Assembly (NCBI GenBank): GCA_025517485.1
Contig: JAOPKB010000026.1
Coordinates: forward strand, 1 to 32,958
From: Natronoglomus mannanivorans
GTDB lineage: Archaea; Halobacteriota; Halobacteria; Halobacteriales; Natrialbaceae
Length of the DNA: 32,958 bases
Direction: 5' to 3'
The notes below the pieces were generated by a model, which worked only from the letters and a program-made list of their open reading frames with translations, did not search any database and was not told where the DNA came from. Shown here in pieces: positions 7,648-16,289 of this stretch. The number at the start of each line of letters is the position of its first letter. Within the stretch, counting starts at the first letter, position 1. Both the position numbers and the translations under genes were made by a program.

Positions 7648-8920
7648 AGTTTCGGCTGTCTTCGAGGTGGCTCCAGCGGCCGTCGCGGTTGTAATCGAAC
7701 GCCGGTTCGACAGTCTGAAGCGCGTCGCGGATAGTTTCGCGGTTGTCTGGACTGATGCGTGCGATACGGTCGGCGCGTGCGATAGCACGCGGGACGTCGC
7801 TCTGGTGAGCGATTTCCTTGAGCGCCTTTAGACGGATCTGGTCGCGGCGATCATCGTCGGTGAGGAATAGCGCGGGCGTTTCGATCCTGAACACGTTCCC
7901 CGTCTTCGGCGTTCGGACGTAGCAGAACGCGCGTTGATAGTCGTCAGGCCGCCCGTGGCTGAGTTCGTCGGATACAGCCTCGAGCAGATCGAACGACTCA
8001 CCGCGCAGTTCGACGTCCGTCTGGACGAACCACGACGTGTACGTCAGGTGGTCGAGGCTGGGGTCGCGGAGCACCTCCCCGATGAACTGGTTGTCACGCA
8101 GCCACGGAACGTCGCGGAGCGTCCCGTGGGGGCCGCGGAGGTCGTTCGCTTTGATTTTCGCTCGAAGCGACTCGGTGAGTTCGCCCATAGAGGACGTTTT
8201 CACGACGCCGAGGACCGGCACCCCCCGCTCGTAGCAGTCGTCGATGACAGCGATATAGTTCTCGATGACGTCCGTCGGGAGGTCCCAATTTCCAACGGGC
8301 GCACCCTGTCCGGACCGTTCGAGCAGCGTCCAGTACATAACGCTCAGCGGGTAGACGGAGCCGTCGAGGAACAACGGGCCGTCGACGGCGTCGAGACACC
8401 GACGTGCGTGTTGCCCTTCGGCGAGTCGCTGCACCGTCGAGGTGAGGATCGACGTCACGTTGGTCCGCTGTCGCATCTCCGGAATTCGGACGATCTCCCC
8501 CTCGACACCGTTCTGTTCGACGGTCTCCTGATGAAGGGTGACGTCGTCGTCCTCGAGGTAGACGCCAGTCACGACGGTGCCCTGCTGTTCGGGTTCTCGG
8601 TCGGCGTCGGCGCCGCTCACACCGAGTTTGGCGTGAGCCGTGTCGACGACCAGCCCGTTATTGTACTCGAGGGGACGAGTCGTGCTGGCGTCGACGCCGT
8701 AGGTCGGTCCGTCCCACGGATCGTCGGTCCACGTCCCGAGTTCCGCCGTGGGCGTCTTGGAGTACGAGAGGTCGCCCAGCGGTTCTACCGTTCCGCCGGC
8801 GTTGTCGAGAAGGTGGAACAACTCCCGGGCGTGCGCCGCCTGATCCGCGACGTTGCGCGGAACGCCGGCGTCGACGTGCTCGGCGAGGTCCCGGATGACG
8901 CCGAACGCGCGCTCGTCCAT
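7640..8920 (-). CDS. nurA: NurA-like nuclease
   Basis: This 426-residue protein starts at ATG 8918-8920, directly abutting the rad50 stop. It shows the NurA (RNase H-fold nuclease) signature. The first metal-binding aspartate is in YGVDAST (D77). A second acidic cluster is FLDGSVYPL (about residue 207), and a late TPALFLTDDD-type segment precedes the C-terminus. NurA is a 5'-3' exo/endonuclease activated by HerA and works downstream of Mre11-Rad50 in resection. The 8-nt overlap with herA implies coupled translation in the expected stoichiometric pair. Assignment rests on motif plus operon context and is strong. Confidence 0.88.
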   Translation of the reverse strand: MDERAFGVIRDLAEHVDAGVPRNVADQAAHARELFHLLDNAGGTVEPLGDLSYSKTPTAELGTWTDDPWDGPTYGVDASTTRPLEYNNGLVVDTAHAKLGVSGADADREPEQQGTVVTGVYLEDDDVTLHQETVEQNGVEGEIVRIPEMRQRTNVTSILTSTVQRLAEGQHARRCLDAVDGPLFLDGSVYPLSVMYWTLLERSGQGAPVGNWDLPTDVIENYIAVIDDCYERGVPVLGVVKTSSMGELTESLRAKIKANDLRGPHGTLRDVPWLRDNQFIGEVLRDPSLDHLTYTSWFVQTDVELRGESFDLLEAVSDELSHGRPDDYQRAFCYVRTPKTGNVFRIETPALFLTDDDRRDQIRLKALKEIAHQSDVPRAIARADRIARISPDNRETIRDALQTVEPAFDYNRDGRWSHLEDSRNYE

Positions 8921-11900
8921 TCAGTCATCACCCGGGGTGCGCCCGATCGTCCGGACGTCGACGGTGCTGGCGTTCGTTTCCTCGTCGATACTGACGACGC
9001 ACTCACGCTCGGCGCCCTGGATAAGCCGCTCGTCGTGCGAGACGACGATTACTTGGGGCACGTCCCAGTCGGTGATACTGTCGAGCATCTGTTCGAGACG
9101 ACCGACGTGACCTTCGTCGAGGAACGTCGTCGGCTCGTCGAGGATGAATGGCGGGAGCCGGCCGCTGTCGCCGTCGCACATCTCCGCGATGAGTTTGTAG
9201 ATTCCGGCGCGGAGCGCGAGATTGACGATCGCACGCTCACCGCCGCTCGCGTTACTCGGGTGCTCGAGCGTGCCGTCGTCCCGAAGGAGTTGGATCGCAT
9301 ACGGCGTCCCGTCGGGCCCCTCGTCGAGGATGCGAACCTGCTGGTAGCTACTGTTCTTGTAGATATCGCTGAAGATGTCGTTCGTGTACTCGTTGACGTA
9401 CGCGAGATACTGCGCACGGAGATCGGATTTCGCGCCCTGATACACCCGCATCATCTTCTCGAACTCGTCGGCTCGATCCTGGGCCCACTCGCGTTGTTCC
9501 GCTGCGAGCTCGAGTCGTTCGTGGAACCGCTGGAGCCGTGCGAGTTCGTTTTCGAAGATATCCCGATCCGACCTGAGCGACTGGAGTTTCGATTCGAGGT
9601 CGTCGACCGTCGCCTCTCGCTTTTCGATCCGGTCTTCGACGGACTCGAGCTTCGCTCGCGTTTCTTCGATATCTGTCTCGCCGAGTTCTTCCTCGAGGTC
9701 CTCGATTTCCTCTTCGACGGTAGAGAGCTGCTTGTTTAGCGTCTCGATGGTATCGCGGGCATGTCCGATGTCCTTCTGGAGACTCTCGATGTCTCCCTCG
9801 AGGTCGTCGATTTCGTCGTACGCGTCGACCGCCTCGGCGACGAGTTCGCGTTGCTCGTTGGCCGTCTCGATGGCGTCGTCAGCCGTCTCGAGGTCGACCT
9901 CGGCATCCGAGACGGATTCCTGCTGCGCTTCGAGCTGCTCGGACAGATCGTCGATTTCCGCCTCCAGAGTCTCGAGTTCGGCCTCCGTTTCAGCGGACTC
10001 GTCCTGCAGGTCCGAGAACTCATCGACGCGATTCTCGTGTTGCTCACGCAGTTGGTCAACGGTCTCGAAGGCGTCGACAACGGCGTCACCCTCCTCGATA
10101 CGCGTTTCCAGATTGTCGATCGCTGCGTCGAGTTCGTCGATTTCGGTTTCGAGGTCGTCCGCCTCAGACTTCGCTTGCTCAAGATCGCTCTCTGCGTCTG
10201 CCAGCGCATCCCGGTCCTCGTCCAGTTCGTCCCGAAGCGTCTCGAGTTCGTCTTCCAGTTCCTCGACCCGCTCTGCCGTCGCTGCGACGGCCTCAGTACG
10301 GAACTCTCGGAGATCGATCGCATCCCCTCGGAGGTCGTCCAGTTCGTCACGACGGGCGATGTGATCGTCACGCTCCTGCTTCGCCGCTTCGAGTTGCGTT
10401 TCCAACTCTTCGATTTCAGTCGCGAGTTCGTCGAGTTCGTTCTCGAGGTGGTCAGCGTCGACGGTCTGACCACACTTCGGACACGTCGCGAGGCCGTCCA
10501 GCGATTCCAGTTCCGCTCGGTCCTCTTCCAGACCCGATTTCCGCGTTGCGAGTTCCGTAACCCTGCTGCCCGTCTCCTCGATCGACTCCTGAATGCCGCC
10601 TTTGGCTTCAGGAATCCGACCGTCGATGACCGTGTCGAGCGCGTCGTCGTCGACGTCGATGTCGAACCCTGTGAGTTCGTCGGCGAGCGCGTCCAGGTCA
10701 ACCTCGAACTGCTCTCGGTCGGCTTCGAGGTCGTCACGAGCGGACGAGAGCGCCGCCTCCACCTCGTCGATACGTTCTTCGCGGCTGTCGATATCCGACT
10801 CCGCAGCCTCGACATCTTCACGGGCGTCCGCAACGTTTTCCTGTTCGGCCTCGAGCGACGCCGTCTTGGCAGCGAGTGTCTCGGAGCAGTCGTTCTTCTG
10901 TTCGGTGAGGTCGTCCCTGTGTGATTCGACGATTTCCAGAGTTTCGTCGGTTACCGAGTCCGGACAACGTTCGTCCGGCAGGAATTCCTTTGTAGCCCCG
11001 TTGCGGTCGTCCACAGTATCGGTGAGTTCGTCCTCGATTTCTTCGACAGCAGTCTCTGCATCGTCGACCTTGCTTTCGAGCATCGACAAAGAGTCTTCGA
11101 GCTCGTCGCGTTCTTCGCGGAGTTGCTCACGTGCCTCGCGGAGACGATCACGTTCCGCTTTCGCTTGCTCGAGGGTATTCTCACGGTTCTGTCGCTCGAC
11201 TTTCGCCGTCTCGACTGCGTTCCGTGCGGCCTCGAGCGTTTCCTCGGCGTCGGTTTCAGTAGCGAGGTCGATCTCGATCGAGTCGGTCGTCGCAGGCGTC
11301 TCGAGATCGGCGAGGGCGTTCGTTTTCTCCTCGATTCGATCCCGGAGGTTCTCGATTTCGGTCTCAGCAGCCTCGATCTCTGCTTCTGCCTCCTCGATAT
11401 CTCGTTGTTTGTCGCCTCTCTCCTCGAGGAGTTCCGTACGCGAGTCTTGCGCTTCGCCGAGCTCCGTTTTCAGCTCGTCGTGATCCTCAATCGTCGACTC
11501 GAGGTTTCGTTTTGCGTCCCGTAGCTCGTCGAGGTACTCGTTTATCTCTTCTAACTCGGATTCCGTCTCCGCGATCGCTGCTTGCTTCTTCGCAAGCTCG
11601 GATTCGTACCCCTCGACGTCGTAGTCGAACTCCTCCTCGATCGTTTCGCGGTGGTTCTCCGCCGCCTGTTCGTTCTCGCCGACGAGGCGGTTCGCTGCTC
11701 GACGTGCTCCCTTCATTCGGGTCCGGTAGCGGTCGATCCGGTCGAGACCGAGGAGATCGTCGATGAGTTCCGCGCGGGCGTCATCGTCGAACAGTCGGTC
11801 GACCTCGCCCTGCTGGACGTACACCGAGCGGGAGAAGCTGTCCTCGTCCATTCCGACCACGTCGATGACCTCGGATCGAACGGCTCGGATTCCAGATTTC

Positions 11901-12229
11901 GGCTCCTCGAGCGCCGGCGACGTGATCTCCGCGCTGTTCTGCCCGGCCGTATTAATCGTCCACGTAACCGTGTACGGGACGTTTTCGACCTCGAAGGTGA
12001 GTTCGATTTCACCCTCCTCCGTCCCCCGACGGACGATATCGTCGAGGTTGAAGTCGTTCGATCCGACGTTACGGATCTTCGAAAGGAACAGACCGCCGAA
12101 TATCGACATCAGCAGCGTCGTCTTGCCCGCCCCGTTGTCGCCGCGGACGAGAACCGTCCCGTCCGGGAGTTCGATCGTTTCGTCGCTGTAACTTCGAATA
12201 TTCTGTAGTCGTAGTTTCGTGATCTTCAT
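8921..12229 (-). CDS. rad50: Rad50-like SMC-family ATPase with zinc hook
   Basis: This 1102-residue ABC/SMC ATPase starts at ATG 12229 and overlaps the mre11 stop in an ATGA. Walker A GDNGAGKT is at 30-37 and the Q-loop region is YVQQGEVDRLF. Two long coiled coils flank a zinc hook, CPKCGQ (C583, C586). Near the C-terminus are the ABC signature ASGGERAIVNLAL, Walker B FILDEPTTFLDEG and the H-loop VVSHDERL. Rad50 dimers gate DNA ends for Mre11. At 1102 residues it is longer than the roughly 890-residue Rad50 I recall from haloarchaeal chromosomes, and its head sequence looks different. It is probably a second, accessory Rad50 rather than the housekeeping copy. Confidence 0.9.
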   Translation of the reverse strand: MKITKLRLQNIRSYSDETIELPDGTVLVRGDNGAGKTTLLMSIFGGLFLSKIRNVGSNDFNLDDIVRRGTEEGEIELTFEVENVPYTVTWTINTAGQNSAEITSPALEEPKSGIRAVRSEVIDVVGMDEDSFSRSVYVQQGEVDRLFDDDARAELIDDLLGLDRIDRYRTRMKGARRAANRLVGENEQAAENHRETIEEEFDYDVEGYESELAKKQAAIAETESELEEINEYLDELRDAKRNLESTIEDHDELKTELGEAQDSRTELLEERGDKQRDIEEAEAEIEAAETEIENLRDRIEEKTNALADLETPATTDSIEIDLATETDAEETLEAARNAVETAKVERQNRENTLEQAKAERDRLREAREQLREERDELEDSLSMLESKVDDAETAVEEIEDELTDTVDDRNGATKEFLPDERCPDSVTDETLEIVESHRDDLTEQKNDCSETLAAKTASLEAEQENVADAREDVEAAESDIDSREERIDEVEAALSSARDDLEADREQFEVDLDALADELTGFDIDVDDDALDTVIDGRIPEAKGGIQESIEETGSRVTELATRKSGLEEDRAELESLDGLATCPKCGQTVDADHLENELDELATEIEELETQLEAAKQERDDHIARRDELDDLRGDAIDLREFRTEAVAATAERVEELEDELETLRDELDEDRDALADAESDLEQAKSEADDLETEIDELDAAIDNLETRIEEGDAVVDAFETVDQLREQHENRVDEFSDLQDESAETEAELETLEAEIDDLSEQLEAQQESVSDAEVDLETADDAIETANEQRELVAEAVDAYDEIDDLEGDIESLQKDIGHARDTIETLNKQLSTVEEEIEDLEEELGETDIEETRAKLESVEDRIEKREATVDDLESKLQSLRSDRDIFENELARLQRFHERLELAAEQREWAQDRADEFEKMMRVYQGAKSDLRAQYLAYVNEYTNDIFSDIYKNSSYQQVRILDEGPDGTPYAIQLLRDDGTLEHPSNASGGERAIVNLALRAGIYKLIAEMCDGDSGRLPPFILDEPTTFLDEGHVGRLEQMLDSITDWDVPQVIVVSHDERLIQGAERECVVSIDEETNASTVDVRTIGRTPGDD

Positions 12230-13422
12230 TCGTCTCCCTCCGTTGGCACGGTCGCGTCAATCTCCTCGTCCGGTGCTTCGACGTCGTCGAAGGCTGCCTC
12301 CTGTGCGTCCCGTAGAGCGGGTTCGAGGTCGTCTGCAGCCCCACTGACGGTATCGTTGAGTCCCTCGTCTTCGCGAACGCGACCGTCGATGTCGAGTGCC
12401 ACCGCTGAGAAGTCCTCGTCTGCCAGTCGCTCTTCGATCGCACCGTCGAGTCCCTGTAGCGACATCGCCTCGATCGAGTCGACATCGAGTTCGACACGCC
12501 CCCGGTTGTCGTCGACGCTCACGACGGCGGCTCCGGCGTCACGTGCCATTCGACTCACCTCGTTTGCGGTGACGGCGCCGCGCTCGCCGATCAACTCGAT
12601 TTTCGTGACGGCGTTCGTGAGGTCGCGTCGGTCGAACACATCGCGGACGTGGTCCGCACTGTCGTCTTCACCGAAATTGATGGGGAACACTGCCCACGGC
12701 CGCGTCTCGAGTTCGAGCTGGCGTCGAGTGAGGTTGCCGTCTTCGATTTCGAGCAACTGGACGAGCCCCGTCTCCTCTTGATCCTTCGCACAGCGCTCGG
12801 TCGCGCTCGCGTACCAGACATCCGTCCCGTCGACGTGTGCGCTCTTGGGCTGGTGGAGGTCGCCGAGTGCGAGCCCGTCGAGGTCGACGTCGACTCGCTC
12901 GAGAACGTCCTCGACGGGGTGATCAGCGACGATTCCCTCGGCAGGGGGTTCGAGCAGCTCGTGCATACAGAGGATCGAACACTCGACGTCCTCGGGCGGC
13001 GCTTCGAGGTCGAAGGAGGTTGTGTCCCAGACGCTCCGGCGGACCGCATCGATCCCGTACAGTGCGACGTCGTTGACGACCGTCGGCTCTCGGTCGAGCC
13101 GAGTCGCGGCGTTCGTCCGTCGAAGGAGGTCGAGCCACTGCTCGTCGTTCTTCCGCTCGTGGTTTCCCACGATTCCGTAGAACGGGATATCGCACTCCTC
13201 GAGCGGCTCGAGCGCGCTGGCACACCGCATGACCGTCGGGAGTGACGGTACGGGATCGTCGAACAGATCCCCGGTATGGATCACGGCGTCGACATCTCGC
13301 TCGACCGCGAGTTCGATTGCTCGCTCGAAGGCGTCCGCAAAGTCTTCGCGTCGGACGTCCGAGCCGTATTGGCGCTTTCCGAGGTGGGTGTCGCTGACGT
13401 GTAAGAGTCGAGTTTGAGGCAC
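12226..13422 (-). CDS. mre11: Mre11-like metallophosphoesterase nuclease
   Basis: This 398-residue protein starts at a GTG (13420-13422), fixed by a strong TATA box 25-30 nt upstream. The calcineurin-like phosphoesterase motifs appear in order: SDTHLG (10-15), GDLFDD (51-56), GNHE (86-89), a CMHELL motif, and GDLHQP for the last histidine pair. These bind two Mn ions for 3'-5' exonuclease and endonuclease activity. The C-terminal third (about 280-398) is acidic and less conserved and probably carries the Rad50-binding helices. It is the first gene of the four-gene operon and overlaps rad50 by 4 nt. Confidence 0.9.
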   Translation of the reverse strand: MPQTRLLHVSDTHLGKRQYGSDVRREDFADAFERAIELAVERDVDAVIHTGDLFDDPVPSLPTVMRCASALEPLEECDIPFYGIVGNHERKNDEQWLDLLRRTNAATRLDREPTVVNDVALYGIDAVRRSVWDTTSFDLEAPPEDVECSILCMHELLEPPAEGIVADHPVEDVLERVDVDLDGLALGDLHQPKSAHVDGTDVWYASATERCAKDQEETGLVQLLEIEDGNLTRRQLELETRPWAVFPINFGEDDSADHVRDVFDRRDLTNAVTKIELIGERGAVTANEVSRMARDAGAAVVSVDDNRGRVELDVDSIEAMSLQGLDGAIEERLADEDFSAVALDIDGRVREDEGLNDTVSGAADDLEPALRDAQEAAFDDVEAPDEEIDATVPTEGDE

Positions 13423-13444
13423 GTTACCCGAACAGATAGCTCAC

Positions 13445-13454
13445 TATATATAAA
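13445..13454 (-). promoter_or_regulatory. TATA box of the mre11-rad50-nurA-herA operon
   Basis: On the minus strand the sequence TTTATATATA lies 23-32 nt before the GTG of mre11. That is the spacing expected for a leaderless archaeal transcript. No other promoter-like gap exists between the four genes, so it probably drives the whole operon. Confidence 0.65.
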
Positions 13455-13641
13455 TGTGAAATATCGACTGATAGGGGCTTACATAGCATATCGAAGAAAG
13501 CCTACGACTGCCATCGGACAGGAGTTGTCGAATGACACGAAACACATTCAGTGAAATCGACAGAGATCGATAGTAGCACTCAGGAGGGTATCAACGACGG
13601 TATTCTCGAGTGTATCGAGCCGACGTTCACTCCACGAGTAG

Positions 13642-13650
13642 ATTTAAGTA
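13642..13650 (+). promoter_or_regulatory. TATA box of the queD-queE-folE-queC operon
   Basis: ATTTAAGTA is centred 26 nt before the ATG of queD at 13672, matching a leaderless archaeal promoter. The roughly 250-bp gap between this operon and mre11 (13423-13671) holds two separate back-to-back promoters and no recognised gene. Confidence 0.55.
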
Positions 13651-13671
13651 CTCTCAGGATATTCTTCAGGT

Positions 13672-14133
13672 ATGTCTCAAGGTGCCCTCGAAGATGATCT
13701 CGATCACACTATTCTGGAAGATGCCGGGGAACGGACCCTTCGAATCGGCGATGACAGCCCAATTCGAATGAGCACAGGCCACCGACTTCTCCACCACGAC
13801 GGGAAGTGTTCCCGTCCACATGGACACAATTACGAAGTTACTGTCGAGATCAGCGGCACGCTTTCAGCGGAGGGATGGATCGTCGACAAAGGTGTGGTGA
13901 CCGATGTTATCGACGAGTGGGATCACATGTTTCTCGTCGAAGAAGGAGATCCACTTATCGAGGCGTTCGAAACCTCGGGAGACGCTGATTCGCTCGTCGT
14001 ACTGGAACACCCACCGACGGCGGAGGTGATGGCCGTTCTCCTCGAGGAACGGATGCTCGAAACCTTCCCGGACAACGTTTCGGATGTCTCCGTCACCGTG
14101 AGAGAAACGGGCGAGCTCTGTACCACGTACTGA
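13672..14133 (+). CDS. queD: 6-carboxy-tetrahydropterin synthase QueD
   Basis: This 153-residue enzyme of the 6-pyruvoyl-tetrahydropterin synthase fold would convert dihydroneopterin triphosphate to 6-carboxy-tetrahydropterin, the second step to preQ0. The zinc histidines are visible as H37 (STGHRL) and H50/H52 (RPHGHNYEV). The catalytic Cys is C46 in GKCSRPHGHNY, and the DH pair of the active site is WDHMFL (D84-H85). The first 25 residues form an extra acidic N-terminal extension. Its TGA shares one base with the ATG of queE (TGATG), so the genes are coupled. Confidence 0.92.
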   Translation: MSQGALEDDLDHTILEDAGERTLRIGDDSPIRMSTGHRLLHHDGKCSRPHGHNYEVTVEISGTLSAEGWIVDKGVVTDVIDEWDHMFLVEEGDPLIEAFETSGDADSLVVLEHPPTAEVMAVLLEERMLETFPDNVSDVSVTVRETGELCTTY

Positions 14134-14909
14134 TGCCAGTCGCAACAAACGTCGAACGTCTCGCTTCCGAGGACGTAACCGAAGGTGACGGACTCCCGAT
14201 CAACGAGTTATTCTGCTCGTTGCAAGGAGAGGGAAAGCTGGCAGGTACTCCGTCAGTATTCGTCAGGACGTCTGGCTGTAATCTCCGATGTTGGTTCTGT
14301 GATTCCTATCACACCTCCTGGGAGCCGACAGGCGCGTGGCTGTCGGTCGATGACATTGTCGAGGAGGTAGTGTCTTACGAGAAGGCTGACCACGTCGTGC
14401 TCACGGGTGGAGAACCAATGATTCACGAGAACTCGGCCCAACTCCTCGACGAACTCGCCGACCGCGGCTATCACACGACTGTCGAGACGAACGGAACGAT
14501 TTACCGTGACGCTGCGATCGATCTGGCGAGTATCAGCCCAAAATTGACGAACAGTACGCCGACCCAAGAACGCGATCCGAAAGGAGATGGCGAGTGGGCC
14601 ACTCGACACGAGGAACAACGTATCGATATCGACGCGCTTTCCGAACTCGTCGATAGCTACGAGAGCCAGTTGAAGTTCGTCGTCACCGGCGCTGAGGACC
14701 TATCTGAAATCAACCAGTTGGTCCAGCAAATTCGAAAGGCAGCCGCCACGACCATCTCTGACGACGATGTCCTACTGATGCCGGAAGGGGTAACGCGAGC
14801 GGAACTGGACACCAAACGAAACGACGTGGCCGAGTTAGCGATGGAATACGGCTACCGCTACACGCCTCGACTCCACGTCGATCTCTGGAACGACGCCCCG
14901 GGAACATGA
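14133..14909 (+). CDS. queE: 7-carboxy-7-deazaguanine synthase QueE (radical SAM)
   Basis: This 258-residue radical SAM enzyme rearranges 6-carboxy-tetrahydropterin to 7-carboxy-7-deazaguanine. The iron-sulfur motif CNLRCWFC gives C49, C53 and C56, the C-x3-C-x2-C form of the family. It is preceded by the characteristic NELFCSLQGEGKLAGTPSVF stretch and followed by the LTGGEPM glycine-rich SAM-binding loop and VETNGT. The C-terminal half is complete. It overlaps queD by 1 nt and folE by 4 nt. Confidence 0.93.
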   Translation: MPVATNVERLASEDVTEGDGLPINELFCSLQGEGKLAGTPSVFVRTSGCNLRCWFCDSYHTSWEPTGAWLSVDDIVEEVVSYEKADHVVLTGGEPMIHENSAQLLDELADRGYHTTVETNGTIYRDAAIDLASISPKLTNSTPTQERDPKGDGEWATRHEEQRIDIDALSELVDSYESQLKFVVTGAEDLSEINQLVQQIRKAAATTISDDDVLLMPEGVTRAELDTKRNDVAELAMEYGYRYTPRLHVDLWNDAPGT

Positions 14910-15505
14910 CGAACCAACACCAATCAGCGCAGACGACCGTCGACTCGAGAGGTATTGACTGGGAGCAAGCCCAGCGCGCCACACGACTGTTACTGGAATC
15001 TCTCGGTGAGAACCCCGACCGTGAGGGCCTTACCGAGACGTGGCAACGCCGCCTGCCGGCCTCCCTCGAAACACTCACTGAAGGCCAGCGGGAGACAGCG
15101 AAACCCGATATGCGCACCTTCGAGGCGGAAACGGATGACTTGGTGATCAAGACCGGTATCCCGGTGTACAGTCTCTGCGAGCACCACATGCTTCCGTATC
15201 ACGGCACCGCACATATCGGATACCGACCCGACGAAACGGTCGTTGGGTTGTCGAAACTCTCCCGGTACGTCCGATGGCAGTCCCGACGTCTCACGATTCA
15301 AGAGGGCCTGACTCGAGAAATCGCCGACGGTCTCGCTGAGGAAGTACACGCCGACGGAGTCGTGGTAGAACTAACGGCAACCCATCTCTGTGAAGCGATG
15401 CGCGGTGTCGAGACAGCCACGGAAACGACGACACAGGCGACCGTCGGGAACATAACTGCAACTGATCGACAGCGGTTCCGAGCAGCGATCGATAATCATG
15501 AGTAA
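14906..15505 (+). CDS. folE: GTP cyclohydrolase I, FolE type
   Basis: This 199-residue GTP cyclohydrolase I would open GTP to dihydroneopterin triphosphate, the entry step to preQ0. Zinc and catalytic motifs are present: SLCEHHMLPYHGTAHIGY (Cys and His ligands), LSKLSRYVRWQSRRLTIQE and THLCEAMRGV, the second Cys ligand. Many archaea use the unrelated MptA/FolE2 type for this step, so a FolE-I enzyme built into the operon would make it self-sufficient for preQ0. It overlaps queE (ATGA) and queC (8 nt). Confidence 0.92.
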   Translation: MTNQHQSAQTTVDSRGIDWEQAQRATRLLLESLGENPDREGLTETWQRRLPASLETLTEGQRETAKPDMRTFEAETDDLVIKTGIPVYSLCEHHMLPYHGTAHIGYRPDETVVGLSKLSRYVRWQSRRLTIQEGLTREIADGLAEEVHADGVVVELTATHLCEAMRGVETATETTTQATVGNITATDRQRFRAAIDNHE

Positions 15506-16184
15506 CGAGAAAGCAGTCGTTCTGGTATCCGGTGGGATGGATAGTGCGACCGCGGTCTACGAGACGATCGACCGTGGCTACGAACCGTATTTTTTGCACA
15601 CGTCGTACGGACAACGAACGGAGAACAAGGAGTACGAATGTGCGAAGGCACTGGCGGAAGAGGTCAGTGCAGCGGACCTCTTGCACATCGAGACAGGTCA
15701 CCTCTCGAAGATTGGGGCGTCGAGTTTGACGGACGACGAACTGGAGGTCGCTGACGCAGACATGGAGAGCGACGAGATTCCAACATCGTACGTCCCGTTC
15801 CGAAATGCAAACCTGCTGTCGATGGCCGTTTCGTACGCCGAGGCCAACGAGTGTACAGCGATTTTTATTGGGGCACACTCGGAGGATTTCTCCGGGTACC
15901 CGGACTGTCGTCCCGAATTCTTCGAGGCCTTCCAGCACGTCGTCGATGTCGGAACGAAGCCCACGACGGAAATTGATCTCGTCGCACCGTTCGTCGAGTG
16001 GTCGAAAACTGAGATTGCCGAACGTGGTCTCGAACTCGGTGTTCCGTACGAGATGACCTGGTCTTGTTATCGTGACGAGGCGCCGGCTTGTGGAACCTGT
16101 GATTCCTGTGCGTTCCGATTGGAAGCGTTCCGAAACGCAGGTGCACGTGACCCAATCGAGTATACGGAGCGGCCGACATACTAG
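15498..16184 (+). CDS. queC: 7-cyano-7-deazaguanine synthase QueC
   Basis: This 228-residue ATP-dependent enzyme converts 7-carboxy-7-deazaguanine and ammonia to preQ0. The PP-loop motif VLVSGGMDSATAV (SGGMDS at 11-16) binds ATP. The C-terminal zinc site has four cysteines in CYRDEAPACGTCDSC. Internal family motifs VPFRNANLLSMAVSYAE and IGAHSEDFSGYPDCRPEFFEA are intact. It is the last gene of the operon and is convergent with the repeat protein ending at 16290, 105 bp away. preQ0 can feed either archaeosine in tRNA or deazaguanine DNA modification. Confidence 0.93.
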   Translation: MSNEKAVVLVSGGMDSATAVYETIDRGYEPYFLHTSYGQRTENKEYECAKALAEEVSAADLLHIETGHLSKIGASSLTDDELEVADADMESDEIPTSYVPFRNANLLSMAVSYAEANECTAIFIGAHSEDFSGYPDCRPEFFEAFQHVVDVGTKPTTEIDLVAPFVEWSKTEIAERGLELGVPYEMTWSCYRDEAPACGTCDSCAFRLEAFRNAGARDPIEYTERPTY

Positions 16185-16289
16185 ATTGGTATTGGTTTAA
16201 TCCCTGTCCAGACCGGGGAACGATCGGTTGGAATAAGCTGTTGATGCGCCGTCTCACACACCGAGAAAAGATCCACAGCGGAACAGACG

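Noticed and set aside
7934..9739. A 601-codon plus-strand open frame opposite nurA and rad50
   Set aside because: It is antisense to two clear enzymes with intact motifs. Its product is a monotonous R/V/E/D string expected from reading GC-rich haloarchaeal codons backwards.
9761..11524. Several long plus-strand frames opposite the Rad50 coiled coils
   Set aside because: They are mirror images of Glu/Asp/Leu-rich coiled-coil codons, with Ser/Arg- or Leu/Val/Phe-rich products and no motif or promoter.
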